From: Salvator merianae
Taxonomy: Eukaryota > Chordata > Lepidosauria > Squamata > Teiidae
Assembly: GCA_003586115.2 (NCBI GenBank)
Contig: QVOM02000126.1
Span: forward strand, 5,133,667-5,197,666
Reading direction: 5' to 3'
Length of the DNA: 64,000 nucleotides
Shown here: one piece after another, positions 11,485 through 22,302 of the stretch
Numbering within the stretch: the first letter of the stretch is position 1
Layout: every line of letters begins with the position of its first letter
The notes under the pieces: generated by a model
Seen by the model: only the letters and a program-made list of their open reading frames with translations
What the model was told of the DNA's origin: nothing
Databases searched by the model: none
Translations under genes and position numbers: made by a program

Positions 11485-11860
11485 AGAAGTGCACATGGAA
11501 CACAAAGGCAAAACCTTCATCTGCTCTCAACTCCCTGCAAATGGCCTTTAGAGGTATTCAGCCTGTCTCTCCAACCTGGAGGTGGTACCTAGGCATTGAT
11601 TCTAGTAGCCGTTGATACTCCTGTCCTTCATGAATTTGTCTAACCCTTTCTTAAAGTTACCTAGGTTGATTGCTGTCACCACCTCTTCTGGTAGTAAATT
11701 CCATAGACTGATGACCCTCTAGGTGAAAAAATACTTCCCCTTTTCAGTCCGAACTCTCCTGCCCATTAACTTCACAGTGTGCTCTCTGGTTCTAATATTG
11801 CATAGTAGAGAAAATATTTTTTTTTAATCCACCTTTACATAAGAACAAAACAGGAGCCTT
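11485..11860 (-). mobile_element. CR1/L2-like LINE 3' fragment, minus strand
   Basis: Contains the recurring blocks CTCCCTGCAAATGGCCTTTA, TAGTAAATTCCATAGACTGA and CACCTCTTCTGGTAG. On the minus strand this dispersed repeat reads as the C-terminus of a CR1/L2-clade reverse transcriptase protein. Confidence 0.7.
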
Positions 11861-13182
11861 GCTGAATCAGGCCACGACCCATCTAGTCACTGGCGTAGCG
11901 AGGGTGGGGCGGGTGGGGCGGAGCGCCCCGGGTGGCGCGTTGTCCGGGGCGGCCGGCCCATGGAGCCAGGGCCCCGCCCACTGGCGTGCTCGTCGCCCCG
12001 GGCGGCACACCCGGCGGCGACCGCGCTCGTCACCCCGGGCGACGCGCCCGGTGGCGGCCGTGCTCGTCGGCTTGTCGCCCTGGCCCGCCCGGCGGCGGAC
12101 GTGCTGGTCGCTTCGTCGCCCGGCCTGCCGGCGTGCGTGTGGGCAGAGCCAGCGAGCGCGCATGCGTGCAGGCAGGGCCATCGAGGCCGCCGCTGGGCGG
12201 GCCGGGGCGAGGAGCGCGGCCGCCGCCGGGCGGGCCGGGGCGAGGAGCGCGGTCCTGGGCGGGCCGGGGTGAGGAGCGACGCCCCCGCCGGGTGGGCCGG
12301 GGCGAGGAGCAAGGCCCCCGCTGGGCGGGCCGGGGCGACGAGCGTGGTCCCGGGCGGGCCAGGGCGAGGAGCGAGGCCCCCGCCGGGCGGGCCGGGGCGA
12401 CGAGCGCGGTCCCGGGCAGGCCGGGGCGAGGAGCGATGCCCCCGCCGGGCGGGCTGGGGCGAGGAGCGAGGCCCCCGCGGGGCGAGGAGCGAGGCCACCG
12501 CTGGGCAGGGTGACGAGCGTGGCATGCGCGCTCGCTGGCCCCGCCCACACGCATGCGCAGTCGCTGGCCCCGCCCACACACATGCGCACTCGCTAGCCCC
12601 GTCCCTAGCCCCGGGCGTCAAAGCGGCTAGTAGCCCCGGGTGGCAAAGCGGCTGGCTATGCCACTGCATCTAGTCCAGCATCCTGTTTCACATAGTGGTC
12701 AACCAATTACTTCTGGACATTCTCAAGCAGAACAAAAAGGCAAAACCTTCACCTGTTCTTGACTCCCTGCAAACGGGTTTTACAGGCATCCTCCCTGACT
12801 TTCCAACCTGGAGGTAGTACCTAAGGTTCCATTCTAGTAGCTACTGATACACCTGATCTTCATGAATCTGTCTGTTCTTAAAGCTATCCAGGCTGATTGT
12901 TGTCACCACCTCTTCCAGTAATAAATTCCATAGACCAATGACCCTCTGGGTGAAAAAATACTTCTCCTTGTCAGTCCTTTCCAACACCATGCATGATTTT
13001 ACATACTTCAGTCAGGTCACCTCTTAAATGCAGCCTCATCTCATAAAGGAGGTATTCCAACCCCCTGATCATTCTGGTTGCATTTTCCTGCACCTTTTCC
13101 AATTCCATTTTAACAAGGTGCCAAAAAATATGTAAGGTTGGAGCCTGGCATATGACTGAGGATAGGAAGATCTTCACCTAAT
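11838..13182 (-). mobile_element. CR1/L2-like LINE 3' fragment, minus strand, split by a hAT element
   Basis: Host copy for the GC-rich hAT insertion. Left part 11838-11887, right part 12667-13182. The 12971-13177 minus-strand frame reads LEKVQENATRMIRGL and LRGDLTEVCKIMHG, which match the conserved C-terminal region of CR1/L2 reverse transcriptase ORFs. The clean interruption shows the LINE was there first. Confidence 0.8.
11888..12666. mobile_element. GC-rich hAT element copy 1, perfect 8-bp duplication
   Basis: Starts CACTGGCGTAGCGAGGGTGG and ends GGCTGGCTATGCCACTG. CATCTAGT is repeated exactly at 11880-11887 and 12667-12674, inside a LINE copy whose sequence resumes without loss. The interior is CpG-dense. 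It holds a degenerate GC-rich minisatellite (about 12190-12500; GGCGGGCCGGGGCGA cores) and, near the right end, CCCCGCCCACACGCATGCGC. Absence of TAA/TAG in such GC-rich sequence explains long open frames on both strands; none looks like a protein. Confidence 0.93.
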
Positions 13183-13185
13183 TTG

Positions 13186-13262
13186 CTTTCCTAGGCATTG
13201 CAAAGGATTGGACTAGATGACCCTAGTGATCCCTTCCTATTCTACAATGCTATGATTTTATG
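13186..13262 (+). mobile_element. CR1-like 3' terminus, plus strand
   Basis: GGACTAGATGACCCTAGTGA, CCCTTCCTATTC and the end TGCTATGATTTTATG form a typical CR1 3' terminus with degenerated 8-bp end repeats. Confidence 0.65.
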
Positions 13263-13344
13263 AAAGATTATAATGATAGAGGGAGATCCCTTTTTTTCTA
13301 TGGAGGCTTCCATGGAACAAGGTTATCACCACTACTTAAGTACA

Positions 13345-13553
13345 TAAGAAATGCCCCACTGGATTAGACCCATGGCCCAATCAGTCTGTTCCCACAGTGC
13401 CCAAGTAACTACATAGGGAAGCCGACCAATAGGACTTGAGCACACCACTTGTCCTATTCACAGCCTCCAAGCAACTAGTCTTTAGAGGCATAAGAACAAA
13501 TGTCCCACTGAACTGGACATGTGGTCCATCTAGTCCAGCAGTATGTTTTCACA
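13345..13553 (-). mobile_element. CR1/L2-like LINE 3' fragments, minus strand, two partial units
   Basis: Two successive partial units, starting at 13345 (CATAAGAAATGCCCCACTGG) and 13488 (CATAAGAACAAATGTCCCAC). The second is interrupted by the MITE at 13554. Confidence 0.7.
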
Positions 13554-14034
13554 GGCCCTTTGTGAAGTGCACCTTATTCTGGAACGAATTCCAGAATAAG
13601 TGTCAGCAATCTGCATGCTAATGCGGATTGGGCAAGCTGTGCTTCCCCATCACACTTCATTGGATGAAGTGTGTGGTAGACCTCAATGTTGAGGTCTACA
13701 ACTAGCCCTGGGGCAATATACAGAAGCATGTGGATGGCACATCCCATGGGTCAGTATACTATGGGGGATCCTTTTCAGCAGCGTTCCAGGAAGCGCTAAG
13801 AGAAATGGATTTGCCACAAAACCACCCAGCCCTGCATCTTCAAAGGAGCCTTGCTGCTGCCTCTGAGGATTCCCTGGAGGCAGTGGCACAGACTGGAGCA
13901 GAATGGGCCATCTGAATGCGGATGACCCTATTCCACTTCACCAGCAACCTGTCCCAGCTTGGGACAAATAGCTTGTTCTAGGACAGGGCAACCAGCCTTG
14001 TCCTGAAACACCACACACAACTGCAGAAAGATCC
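13554..14034. mobile_element. PIF/Harbinger-like MITE inserted in a LINE unit, ACA duplication
   Basis: Left GGCCCTTTGTGAAGTGCACC, right inverse CAACTGCAGAAAGATCC. ACA lies at 13551-13553 and 14035-14037. Removing the element and one ACA restores the LINE consensus (TTTTCACA..TTGACCAACCAG), which confirms both boundaries. Contains the hairpin TTATTCTGGAACGAATTCCA. Confidence 0.82.
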
Positions 14035-14600
14035 ACATTGACCAACCAGAAGCCCAGCAGCAGGACACCAGCACACTGCATGTTCTGCTTGCAGTCTCCT
14101 AGCAGCTGGCCTTCAGAGACATAAGAACATAAGAAGTGCCCCATTGAATTGGACCCATGGTCATCTAGTCCAGCAGTCTGCTCTCATAGTGGCCAGACAG
14201 CTGCCCAGGGAATCCCACCAGCAGGACATGAACGCATAGCTTGCTCTGCTCACAGTCTCCCAGCAGCTGTCCTTCAGAGGCAAACCATCTCCTGCTACCA
14301 TCAGGGCTAATATCCATTGATAGCCCAGACTTCCTTGAACTGGTCCAAACCTTTTTTGAAACCATCCAAACTAGTGGTCAGCACCACGTCTGTTGAAAGC
14401 AAATTCCAAAATTTAACTACACACTGTGATTTAAAAACAAACAAACAAAGCTTTTCATATGTCCTGAGATTCTTCTTAGCTTTCAGCTTCATTGGGTGAT
14501 CTCTGATTCTAATGTTTTCAAAAAAAGAAAAAGAAAAGAAAAAGTTCTCCCGGTCTATTTTGTTCAAACCACACATCATTTTATACAGTGCTATCTAATT
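14035..14600 (-). mobile_element. CR1/L2-like LINE 3' fragments, minus strand
   Basis: Continuation of the interrupted unit (14035-14120) and a further unit from 14121 to about 14600. The minus strand reads KFWNLLSTDVVLTTSLDGF then KKGLDQF, the LWNxLPxxVxxAxxLxxFKxxLD end motif of CR1/L2 proteins. Confidence 0.75.
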
Positions 14601-15179
14601 TTATTCACTTCTACCATACATCTTGATCACTGAACAACAATTTCTCTTATAGCCACTTAGTTCTCTTCATAAGTGGGGCAGTTGGGACTTGGCTTTAACA
14701 GATGATTGCTAGAGGTGACACAGAGCTTGTCATTTAATCATTCTATTTTTGAAAATATCCAGTAGTTAAATAGAGAAAGAGTAATCTTCTCTTTTTAACA
14801 CTGCTTTGTCAAATGAGTTGTGTTTCCAAGAATAATTTGGCTTGGAATAATGATTTGATTGTTGAACAAATTTTCCCCAAGAGATGTAAACATACTGGGA
14901 ATACTTAATTAAATTAAGAAATGCTCTCAATTAGCCTTGTTGGCTGAATGTTTTCAAACATTTGAAAATAGCACCAGACTAATTCTTGTGCTGGGACCCA
15001 ACATTAATATCAAGGAGTGGAATTGTTAAGTTACAGTGAGTAAGAACCTTTTTTGTTTTAATTATACCATTTGTCTTTGGTTTTTAAAGCTTTCATGTTA
15101 TTAATTATTTCCCCATTTTGGGGTTCATTGTTTTGGTGCTTATTTTTTTAGCTGACATTAAGCTAGGACATCTAACAAT

Positions 15180-15960
15180 GTAAGAACATAAGAAGTGGCC
15201 ACTGGGTGAGACCCATGGTCCATCTAGCCCAGCCGTCTTTTCCCACAGTGGTCAACCAGCAGCACAAGGAAGTCCACCAGCAGGACATGAGCTCACAGTC
15301 TGCCCTGCTCTTCCATCAGGGCTAACAGCCATTGATAGCCCTGACTTCTGTAAGAAGTGTCCCACTAGATTGGACCCATGGCCCATCCTAGTCCAGCAGT
15401 CTGCTCTCACTGTGGCCAGCCAACTGCACAGGGAATCCCACCAGCAGGACACAAGCACACAGCTCACTCTGCTTACAGTCTCCCAGCAGCTGGCCTTCAG
15501 AGGTATGAGAACATAGAAATGCCCCACTAGATTAGACCCATAGTCCATCTAGTCCAGCAGTCTGTTCTGACATTGGCCAACCAGCTGCTCAGGGAAGCCC
15601 ACCACCAGGACATGAGCTCACAGCTTGCTAAGCTCACAGTCTCCCAGCAGCTGCCCTTCAGAGGTATAAGAACATAGAAATGCTCCACTGGATTAGACCC
15701 GTGGCCCATCTAGCCCAGCAGCCTCTTCTCATAGTGGCCAACCAGCAGCACAAGGAAGCCCACCAGCAGGACGTGAGAACACACCTTGTTCTGCTTGCAG
15801 TCTCTTTTGAAGGCAAAACACCTCCTACTGCCTTCAGGGCTAATAGCCATTGATAGCCCTGGCTTCCATGAATTGGTCCAAACCTTTTTTGAAACCATAC
15901 AGGCTGGTAGCCAACACCGCACCATGGTAGCGAATCCCAAAGTTTAATAATGTGTTGTGT
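15180..15960 (-). repeat. Tandem array of about four LINE 3' partial units
   Basis: Unit starts near 15180, 15350, 15507 and 15667 (spacing about 160-170 bp). Each opens with a (CA)TAAGAA.. or AACATAGAAATG form of the AAGAACATAAG start, followed by CATCTAGYCCAGCAGYCT. Only the last unit continues into the GGTCCAAACCTTTTTTGAAA portion. Confidence 0.8.
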
Positions 15961-16329
15961 TGAAATGCGTTTCCTTTATACGACTTCATCAATTTCTTAT
16001 TCCAATTCATTTTTTGTTCTCACTTATTTCAAAGTGAGACTTAAACGGTCTTCTCTTGCTTAACCTTAGTGTTCTCCACTCAACTGGCATGACGTGTCCA
16101 GGTATCCTGTTATGTACACCCAGCACCAGCTGGTGCAGGTGGGTGTGGATGGAAGTGCCCAGTGCACAGGCTTTAGTTGAAGCCCAAACCAGGCTTTGAT
16201 CTGACTTGAAAAGGTTTGGGTCAAAGAGAGATTTGCTCTTACGTCCTGGACTCCAGACCATGCTTAGCTTCCTCTGAGCGTTGCCCTACCAGGGAGGAAT
16301 GGAGGGAGGATGGGAGGGTTATATTTTAA

Positions 16330-16397
16330 ATATGTTTCAGAGATATTTTATATTTTTATTGTTGTGAAGGGTGTAGGGTGGGACATACATTTTAAAA

Positions 16398-16436
<39 letters not shown>

Positions 16437-16438
16437 AA
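16330..16438 (+). mobile_element. LINE tail ending in (TAAA)n microsatellite
   Basis: ATTGTTGTGAAGGGTGTAGG followed by acattttaaaa and ten-plus AAAT units at 16394-16438. Orientation is given by the A-rich tail. Confidence 0.6.
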
Positions 16439-17387
16439 ATGCCTATCCATCAGCAGGCAGTGGTTCTATGTCAGCTGCACTGTGCACCCCACCTGGTATT
16501 CCATTTAAAATCACAGGTAGCTTCTGCATGAAAGAGGAACCTAAACAAAGATCGCTCTTAGAATGATCTTCATTGATGGCAACAGATTGGTTGCACTCCT
16601 GCTCCACGTGAGGGGAATACCGAACTGGGAAAGTTCTGTTCCCTAGTTCAGTGTTTCTACCCAGGGTCCTTTTGGCAAGGACAGGAAGTGGCACCGGAAG
16701 TCAGCCATTTTCTCGTGCTCCTGGGCAAAGAGCATACTGGACAAGTTATGTCTGGGCTGTGTGTGGAGCGCTGTCAAAACTCTTTGCAGTGGTTTACATT
16801 TATAGTGCTCTATGGGGTACAAAGGGCACATTGAGTGTTCCTAGGCTGCGGGTTCACACCTCTAGAGTGATCCCATTGTGACCTTAAGGTCCCATGCAGC
16901 TCACAGTATTACATAATCCATGAGTTGCATACAGTGGTGTGCAAAACAACATTTTTGAATGTTTTGTAAAACATTCAAAATGGTGTTACCTTTTTTTTAA
17001 TAAACTTTCCTCGAAGCAAGACGAATGTTTACCTTAGCTTGCCTACTCTACATTTCTCCTCTTGGCTTTCTTGGAGCTTGGGGGAGCAGAGCCAAATGAC
17101 GTTATTTATACTTTAGGGGATGGCAGGAATTGTGGGAAACCACAACAGGCCCCCAAATATGTGTTGCCATGCAATTAGATCATTGTGCATTGTGATACAT
17201 TTCTGGTCAGCACTGCCACCCCCTCCCCAAGCTTGGAAAAGCTTGGAGGCAAAATGTAGGAGCAAGTGGGTGAAAAGCAATTCTCTCCTCCATTATTCTC
17301 TTCATCACAGCATTCTTTTTACTTTTTTTAAAAAAATGTATGTTATTATTTTATTATAAGTACAATATAAAAACAATGCAATATAAC

Positions 17388-17598
17388 CAGTGGCGGTCGG
17401 TGGCTTTAAGCCCGGGTGTTCGTGCCCCACACAAAGCACACCATGGCCGCTTGTGGGGCCTCTGGGCCTACATACTGCCTCAGCAGGTCACTAGGCAACC
17501 TGCTGAGGTAGTACGGAGGCCCGGAGGCCCCACAAACGGCCATGGCACGCTTCGTGTGGGGCACGAACACCTGGGCTTAAAGCTGCTGGCTGCCACTG
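17388..17598. mobile_element. hAT foldback MITE, perfect 8-bp duplication
   Basis: CAGTGGCGGTCGGTGGCTTT left, inverse AAAGCTGCTGGCTGCCACTG right; AATATAAC at 17380-17387 and 17599-17606. Arms pair over about 95 bp; centre GGTCACTAGGCAACCTGCTG is the same as in the 5825 copy. Confidence 0.92.
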
Positions 17599-18566
17599 AA
17601 TATAACAGAAGCATGGTGTTACAAAATAAGTTTATGTAAGGGACAAGGGAGGGGTTCCATAATTTCATCACAGCATCCTTTTTACCGACAAGCTTAGGAT
17701 TGCACTGGCAGTTGTTATACGTGCTTGTTAAATGTACACTGGCACCCTCAGGGTTCATTGCTGGTCTGCAGATGGACTTATTTTGCCTCTGAGCTTTGCC
17801 TGCTTCTAAAAAGCATGGGCTGGCAGTGAAGAACAGACAAAATGTGCTTGCCCCTGAACAGAGCACAGCTGATGCACTGTGGAACATCTCTGCTCCAGCT
17901 TCTTGCAGCTTCTTCATTTAAAAGATCTCAGATGAAGAATTCTTGGTCTGAGAACATCCAGAGTCTCTGTCTGTCAACTAAATAGTGCTGCGTTAGAAAG
18001 AGAAAAGACATGACTTGATAGGCAACAGATCTTGCTATCGAAAACACTTTGGAGGATGAAATTTGAAGTGAGGAAAGCCAGGACTTGTCTACATGCAGTC
18101 CTCAGCTGGAAAACAAAGGGATGCAGAACTGGGACTGTATAATATGCAGATGATATTCAAGCATTATTTTGATGTCAGAGAAGAGACATAGATTAATGAA
18201 GCAGAAGAGGCTAAGGAGAGAGATAATAGCCACCTTAGGGAAGTCTGAATGATTTGATAAAAAGTCCATCTGGATGGGCAGCCAAGGGAGAATTTACTGG
18301 GGCCAGAAGGCACAGAATTTGGTGCAGAGGTGGGAGTGGTGGTGGGCAAACGCCTTTTGCCTCACTGTGACTTGTGGCACTGTTGCTAGCATAACTCTAC
18401 TCATAGATGCAATATTTCTGCTCCAGCCTATTCTGGAGAACCAGAAATGGTCATAAAAGTAAGTCATGTTCAGTCCTTCATATGAAGGGTCCAGGTAGAA
18501 ATCGTACCTGGAGAGCCACTCCTTCCTCCTCCAAGCATCTACACAGGGTTAGGGAAGAGTGACTTA

Positions 18567-19159
18567 GGGCCTGTTTGCACTTACACTCTAGTGAGAGATT
18601 GGACGCTCACCAGAGAAGTGTTTCTACATTTTGAGGAGGACCCAGTGATTGGGAGTGGCTATAGTTGCTCCTGATTGCTGGTAGCTGTGGAGCACAAAAT
18701 AGTGCTCCACAGCTGTACTGTGAGCAGCTGGACTGCTCACAGTACACAGCATTCACACCAGCTTCCTGGTGCGAACGCTGCAAGCCGCAGCAGAGTTGCG
18801 CCTGTGAAGTTGCATGCTACATCACCATGGCAGTGGCTGGATGTTTCTCTGGCCACTGTCATGGCAGGGTGGCCAGCATTCACACTGCAAGTACTGGAAG
18901 CCTGTTTCTGGGATGTTGCAGCTTTCACAGTGTGGATGGCTACTGCACCGTGGGGACTGTTTCACCTTAGAATGTGGGCTCTCCTTCGTTGGAGGTCTTC
19001 AAGGAGAGGCTGGACAGTTATCTGTCTGGGATGCTTTAGTGAATCCTGCATTGAGCAGGGGGTTGGACTCGATGACCCTAGAAGTCCCTTCCAACTCTAT
19101 GATTCTATGATTCTATGTTTGGATTCGAACATTCCAAGGTGGAAAGTGCAAAAAGATCC
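18567..19159. mobile_element. PIF/Harbinger-like MITE carrying a CR1 insertion
   Basis: Left GGGCCTGTTTGCACTTACAC, right inverse GTGGAAAGTGCAAAAAGATCC. Flanks TTA/TCA agree at 2 of 3. The interior matches the copies at 4143 and 52270 except for a 142-bp CR1 3' end at 18976-19117. Confidence 0.75.
18976..19117 (+). mobile_element. CR1 LINE 3' terminus, plus strand, nested in a MITE
   Basis: GGGGTTGGACTCGATGACCC, AGAAGTCCCTTCCAACTCTA and the terminal repeats TGATTCTATGATTCTATG are the classic amniote CR1 3' end. Upstream TTGGAGGTCTTCAAGGAGAG and GGCTGGACAG read as the end of the CR1 protein (LEVFKERLDSY). Confidence 0.93.
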
Positions 19160-19867
19160 TCAGGTTCCACAACTGCTCTAAGAGTAATTTTTCCCAACTT
19201 GCATCTAGGCCATCTTGGGACTGGATGAAGGGACTCGGGGGCTAATCAGAGGTGGGTGAGTTTGGATCCTCCATCGCCAGAATTCCCTCGTGCCTGTATG
19301 AATAGTACCAAAGATGGTGAAAAATAAAGGAGAAAAAAAATCTGACATGGGTATAGAGAATTTTATTGATCTGAAAAACAGAAGATCAGGTCTGGGAGGT
19401 AAGAAATATTAGGATGAAAGCATACTGAATCGTGTTTCAGTAGTACAGGTACTGTGTGGGTGTCATCTGCAGAGAAGACGATTTGCCCCATATAACTTCT
19501 TTGTAATAACTCTCAACGATAGACAGATGTTTTTGGAGTGAGCAGGAGAGGGAAGCAGATTGCTTTAGGTGTGGTCTGGCCAGATACAGAAAAGGAGCAG
19601 CTCTCCTGCACCTTTAATAATTGAGAACAAGGAAAATTTTAGCAAACGTTTTCTACACAACCACTACAAAGATGCTGCTTTTTAATCTGGCAACCCTAAT
19701 CATGTCAACATTTGATGGAACCTGATAAAGGGAAGGGCGAATGTCTGACTGGATGATGCTGAGAAATTTTGAAAAAGTGACACTTCAGGCACAGAAGGGA
19801 GCTGTTTTGTGCTCTGTTTAAGGTTGCCAGATGTTCTGAAATGAGTTGAAAAGGCTTGTTTGGTGGA

Positions 19868-20165
19868 TGTTTCTGTCAGGAGCCTTGATCGGTGATGACT
19901 ACTAGTTGCCTATGACACATTGCCATATGCCTGATATAGGTGTATGGCAGGTAGAAACTGCTGGTGGTGAAATGCAGCAAGAAAGAAGGAGAGACAGGCA
20001 GGATGCCTCTAAAGGCCATTTGCAGGGAGTTGGGAGCAGGTGAAGGTTTTGCCTTTTTATTCTGCTTGAGAATGTCCAGAAGCAATTGGTGGGCCACTGT
20101 GTGAGACAGGATACTGGACTAAATGGGCTGTGGCCTGATCCAGCAGGGCTCCTCTTATTTCTTAT
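19868..20165 (+). mobile_element. CR1/L2-like LINE 3' fragment, plus strand
   Basis: TGCCTCTAAAGGCCATTTGC, GGGAGTTGGGAGCAGGTGAA, GTGGGCCACTGTGTGAGACA and AGCAGGGCTCCTCTTATTTC are the reverse complement of the minus-strand copies. Confidence 0.75.
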
Positions 20166-20169
20166 AGGA

Positions 20170-20415
20170 TTGGGCAAACTCATGAGGACAAGCGTATCAA
20201 TGGCTACTAGAATGGATGCCTAGGTACTGCCTCCAGGCTGGAGAGATAGTCAGCATGCCTCTAAAGGCCATTTGCAGGGAGTTGGGAGCAGATGAAGGTG
20301 TTGCTTTTTTATTCTGTTTGAGAATGTCCAGAAGCTATTAGTGGGCCACTGTGTGAGACAGGATGCTGGACTAGATGGGCTGTGGCCTGACCCTCTTACG
20401 TTCTTATGTTCTAAA
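20170..20415 (+). mobile_element. CR1/L2-like LINE 3' fragment, plus strand, second unit
   Basis: Starts in ATCAATGGCTACTAGAATGG and ends CTTACGTTCTTATGTTCT. Lies directly after the previous copy, so the pair is a partial tandem duplication. Confidence 0.75.
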
Positions 20416-20739
20416 GTTTTGTTGATGTATTCTGTGTTGTGAAGAATATCCGAGCTTTTTGCTTCTAGTATAAAACATGTTGAATCCCCGTTTCTGAGTC
20501 TGAAGGAAGTGGACACTTGGACACCTGAAGCTCTGAAGAAATGAAACCTCTTGGACACTATATTAGACAGCATTGTTTCCTATAAGGTGCATAGCTACAT
20601 GGCAATCATAAATGAGAGCGGCTTTTTGTAGAGGGTGATTTGATAGAAATATAGGCAGATGGGTTTGTGATGGATGTGTTACCCACATAATAACTTGCCT
20701 GCTGGAAGTAAATGTTGTGCACATCATGTGGTGACTAGA

Positions 20740-20958
20740 TAGGCTGGTAGTCAGTGCTGGAGAGAAGCCAGTGATTGTGATACATCTGGGTACCAATTGC
20801 ATTGGGGAGGCTAAGCAGGAGTTCCTAGAAGCCAAATTTAGGTTGTTAGGTAGAAGATTGAAGTCCAGGACCTCCAAGGTTGCATTCACAGAAATGCTGC
20901 CTTGTCCAAGTGCAGGGTCAGCTAATGGCTTAGAGGTGCTAGCTTATGAATGCTAGTG
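20740..20958 (+). pseudogene. LINE ORF fragment: SGNH (GDSL-like) esterase domain
   Basis: The frame reads EKPVIVIHLGTNCIGEAKQE then FRLLGRRLKSRTSKVAF. This matches the esterase-like domain of CR1/L2-clade LINE proteins, whose VIHLGTND core is well conserved; here the Asp after GTN is Cys. Both ends are lost (a stop follows at about 20957). A decayed LINE fragment, not a host gene. Confidence 0.75.
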
Positions 20959-22302
20959 TTTCCATCCCACCTCTAATTCACAATAAAGACAAAAAAAAAA
21001 GAAGAAAAAAAAAGCGTTTTTGGAAGTGTATTTTCTGGCCTTTAAAGTAGGTGCCACTACCTGTAAATTACTTTTGAGCCACTGGTGGGGTTTTTTGACT
21101 GTGTGTAAATGCAATCTTAGAGGCCAAATCACATTATGCAAAGTTTCTGGGTTTGCATTAAACAAGGGAAGTCACATTTTGCCAATCATGCAAATGCAAA
21201 ACTATATTATGCAAGGAACAACTGTACTCGGCCGTTCTGCCGTTGCCCTTCCACTTTTCTTGTGTGAGAGAGACAGGACTCCCTTCATCAATGTCATGAT
21301 TAAATATACAGAAGGCTTCTGTTTCCTGAGAATGAATCTCTGGTTTATTTAACAGCTAAGTTAAAGTGGAAATTCCTGGTGATGCAGCCCAAGAAATAAA
21401 TGCCTCACACTGATGCCTGCCTTCTGCTTTCATGTAATGCTTGCATCATTTTAGTGTGAAGAAAGCTATCATCCCCTCTGCTGTGCTGGGGCAGGGAGCA
21501 GGAAATGTTTTAAAAGATGTGCAGTGCAGTAATGAATATTCCGTGGTGCGCCAGAGGTGAAGGAAAAAGGGAGTTTGTATATGCTGCACTCCGGCAGTCC
21601 CAGGGAAAGTCTTAGCCTGACTAGCCCAAGGATTAAATACGCCTGAAGTATTTATTTAGAGCATCTCCGTTTATGCAAGATTTATAACTGATCATTTAGG
21701 CGATCGGATATTGAATTTTAATTACCCTTTCTAGACATTTTCTCTCCCTCGTTGTGCTGGATATATGAACAGGGAAACAGATGTTTGGTGTACATTATTG
21801 AAATGTAAATCCTTTGTGGGAGAAGTCCTAATGAATGCCAGGTTTAATTGAGGGTTCATTTTGCCTCTGGAACTTTATAGCGCTGCATCGGGACCTAGGT
21901 CCCCCCCCCACCCCCCATAACTTCATTTATACTGGAGGGAGCTGGAGGAGTTTTTTAAAAAGGGACTTTTGCTCAAGAAACATGGGAAGCAAAGTAATCC
22001 TTTTGGATGTAGGCTTAGAGGAATGCTGACAGAGCTAGGAGTAACATTTCTTGTTGCACGCAGCAGAGAATGAACGGGGTGGGGGTGGGGGGTGGACTAT
22101 AATGCTTGGCACTTATCCAGACTAGCAATCTAAATACAATATGGGCAGGGGAAGAGGAGGCAATGAATAATCAGAATGGTAATGCAAAAAGGGATTTGTT
22201 GAGCAGTCTCTGGAAGTGATTGGCAGTCATGTCGTAAAGGCAGATCTACTGTGGGAAGACCCTTAGAGAAGGAGACATAGATAGGAGGACCCAGGCGAAC
22301 AG

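Noticed and set aside
11859..12673. Long overlapping open frames on both strands (up to 260 codons)
   Set aside because: They lie in the GC-rich hAT element; AT-poor sequence lacks stops in all frames, and the peptides are Arg/Gly/Pro/Ala repeats.
15180..15960. CRISPR-like spaced repeats
   Set aside because: Units are contiguous LINE 3' copies of about 160 bp in a vertebrate genome, not short repeats with unique spacers.
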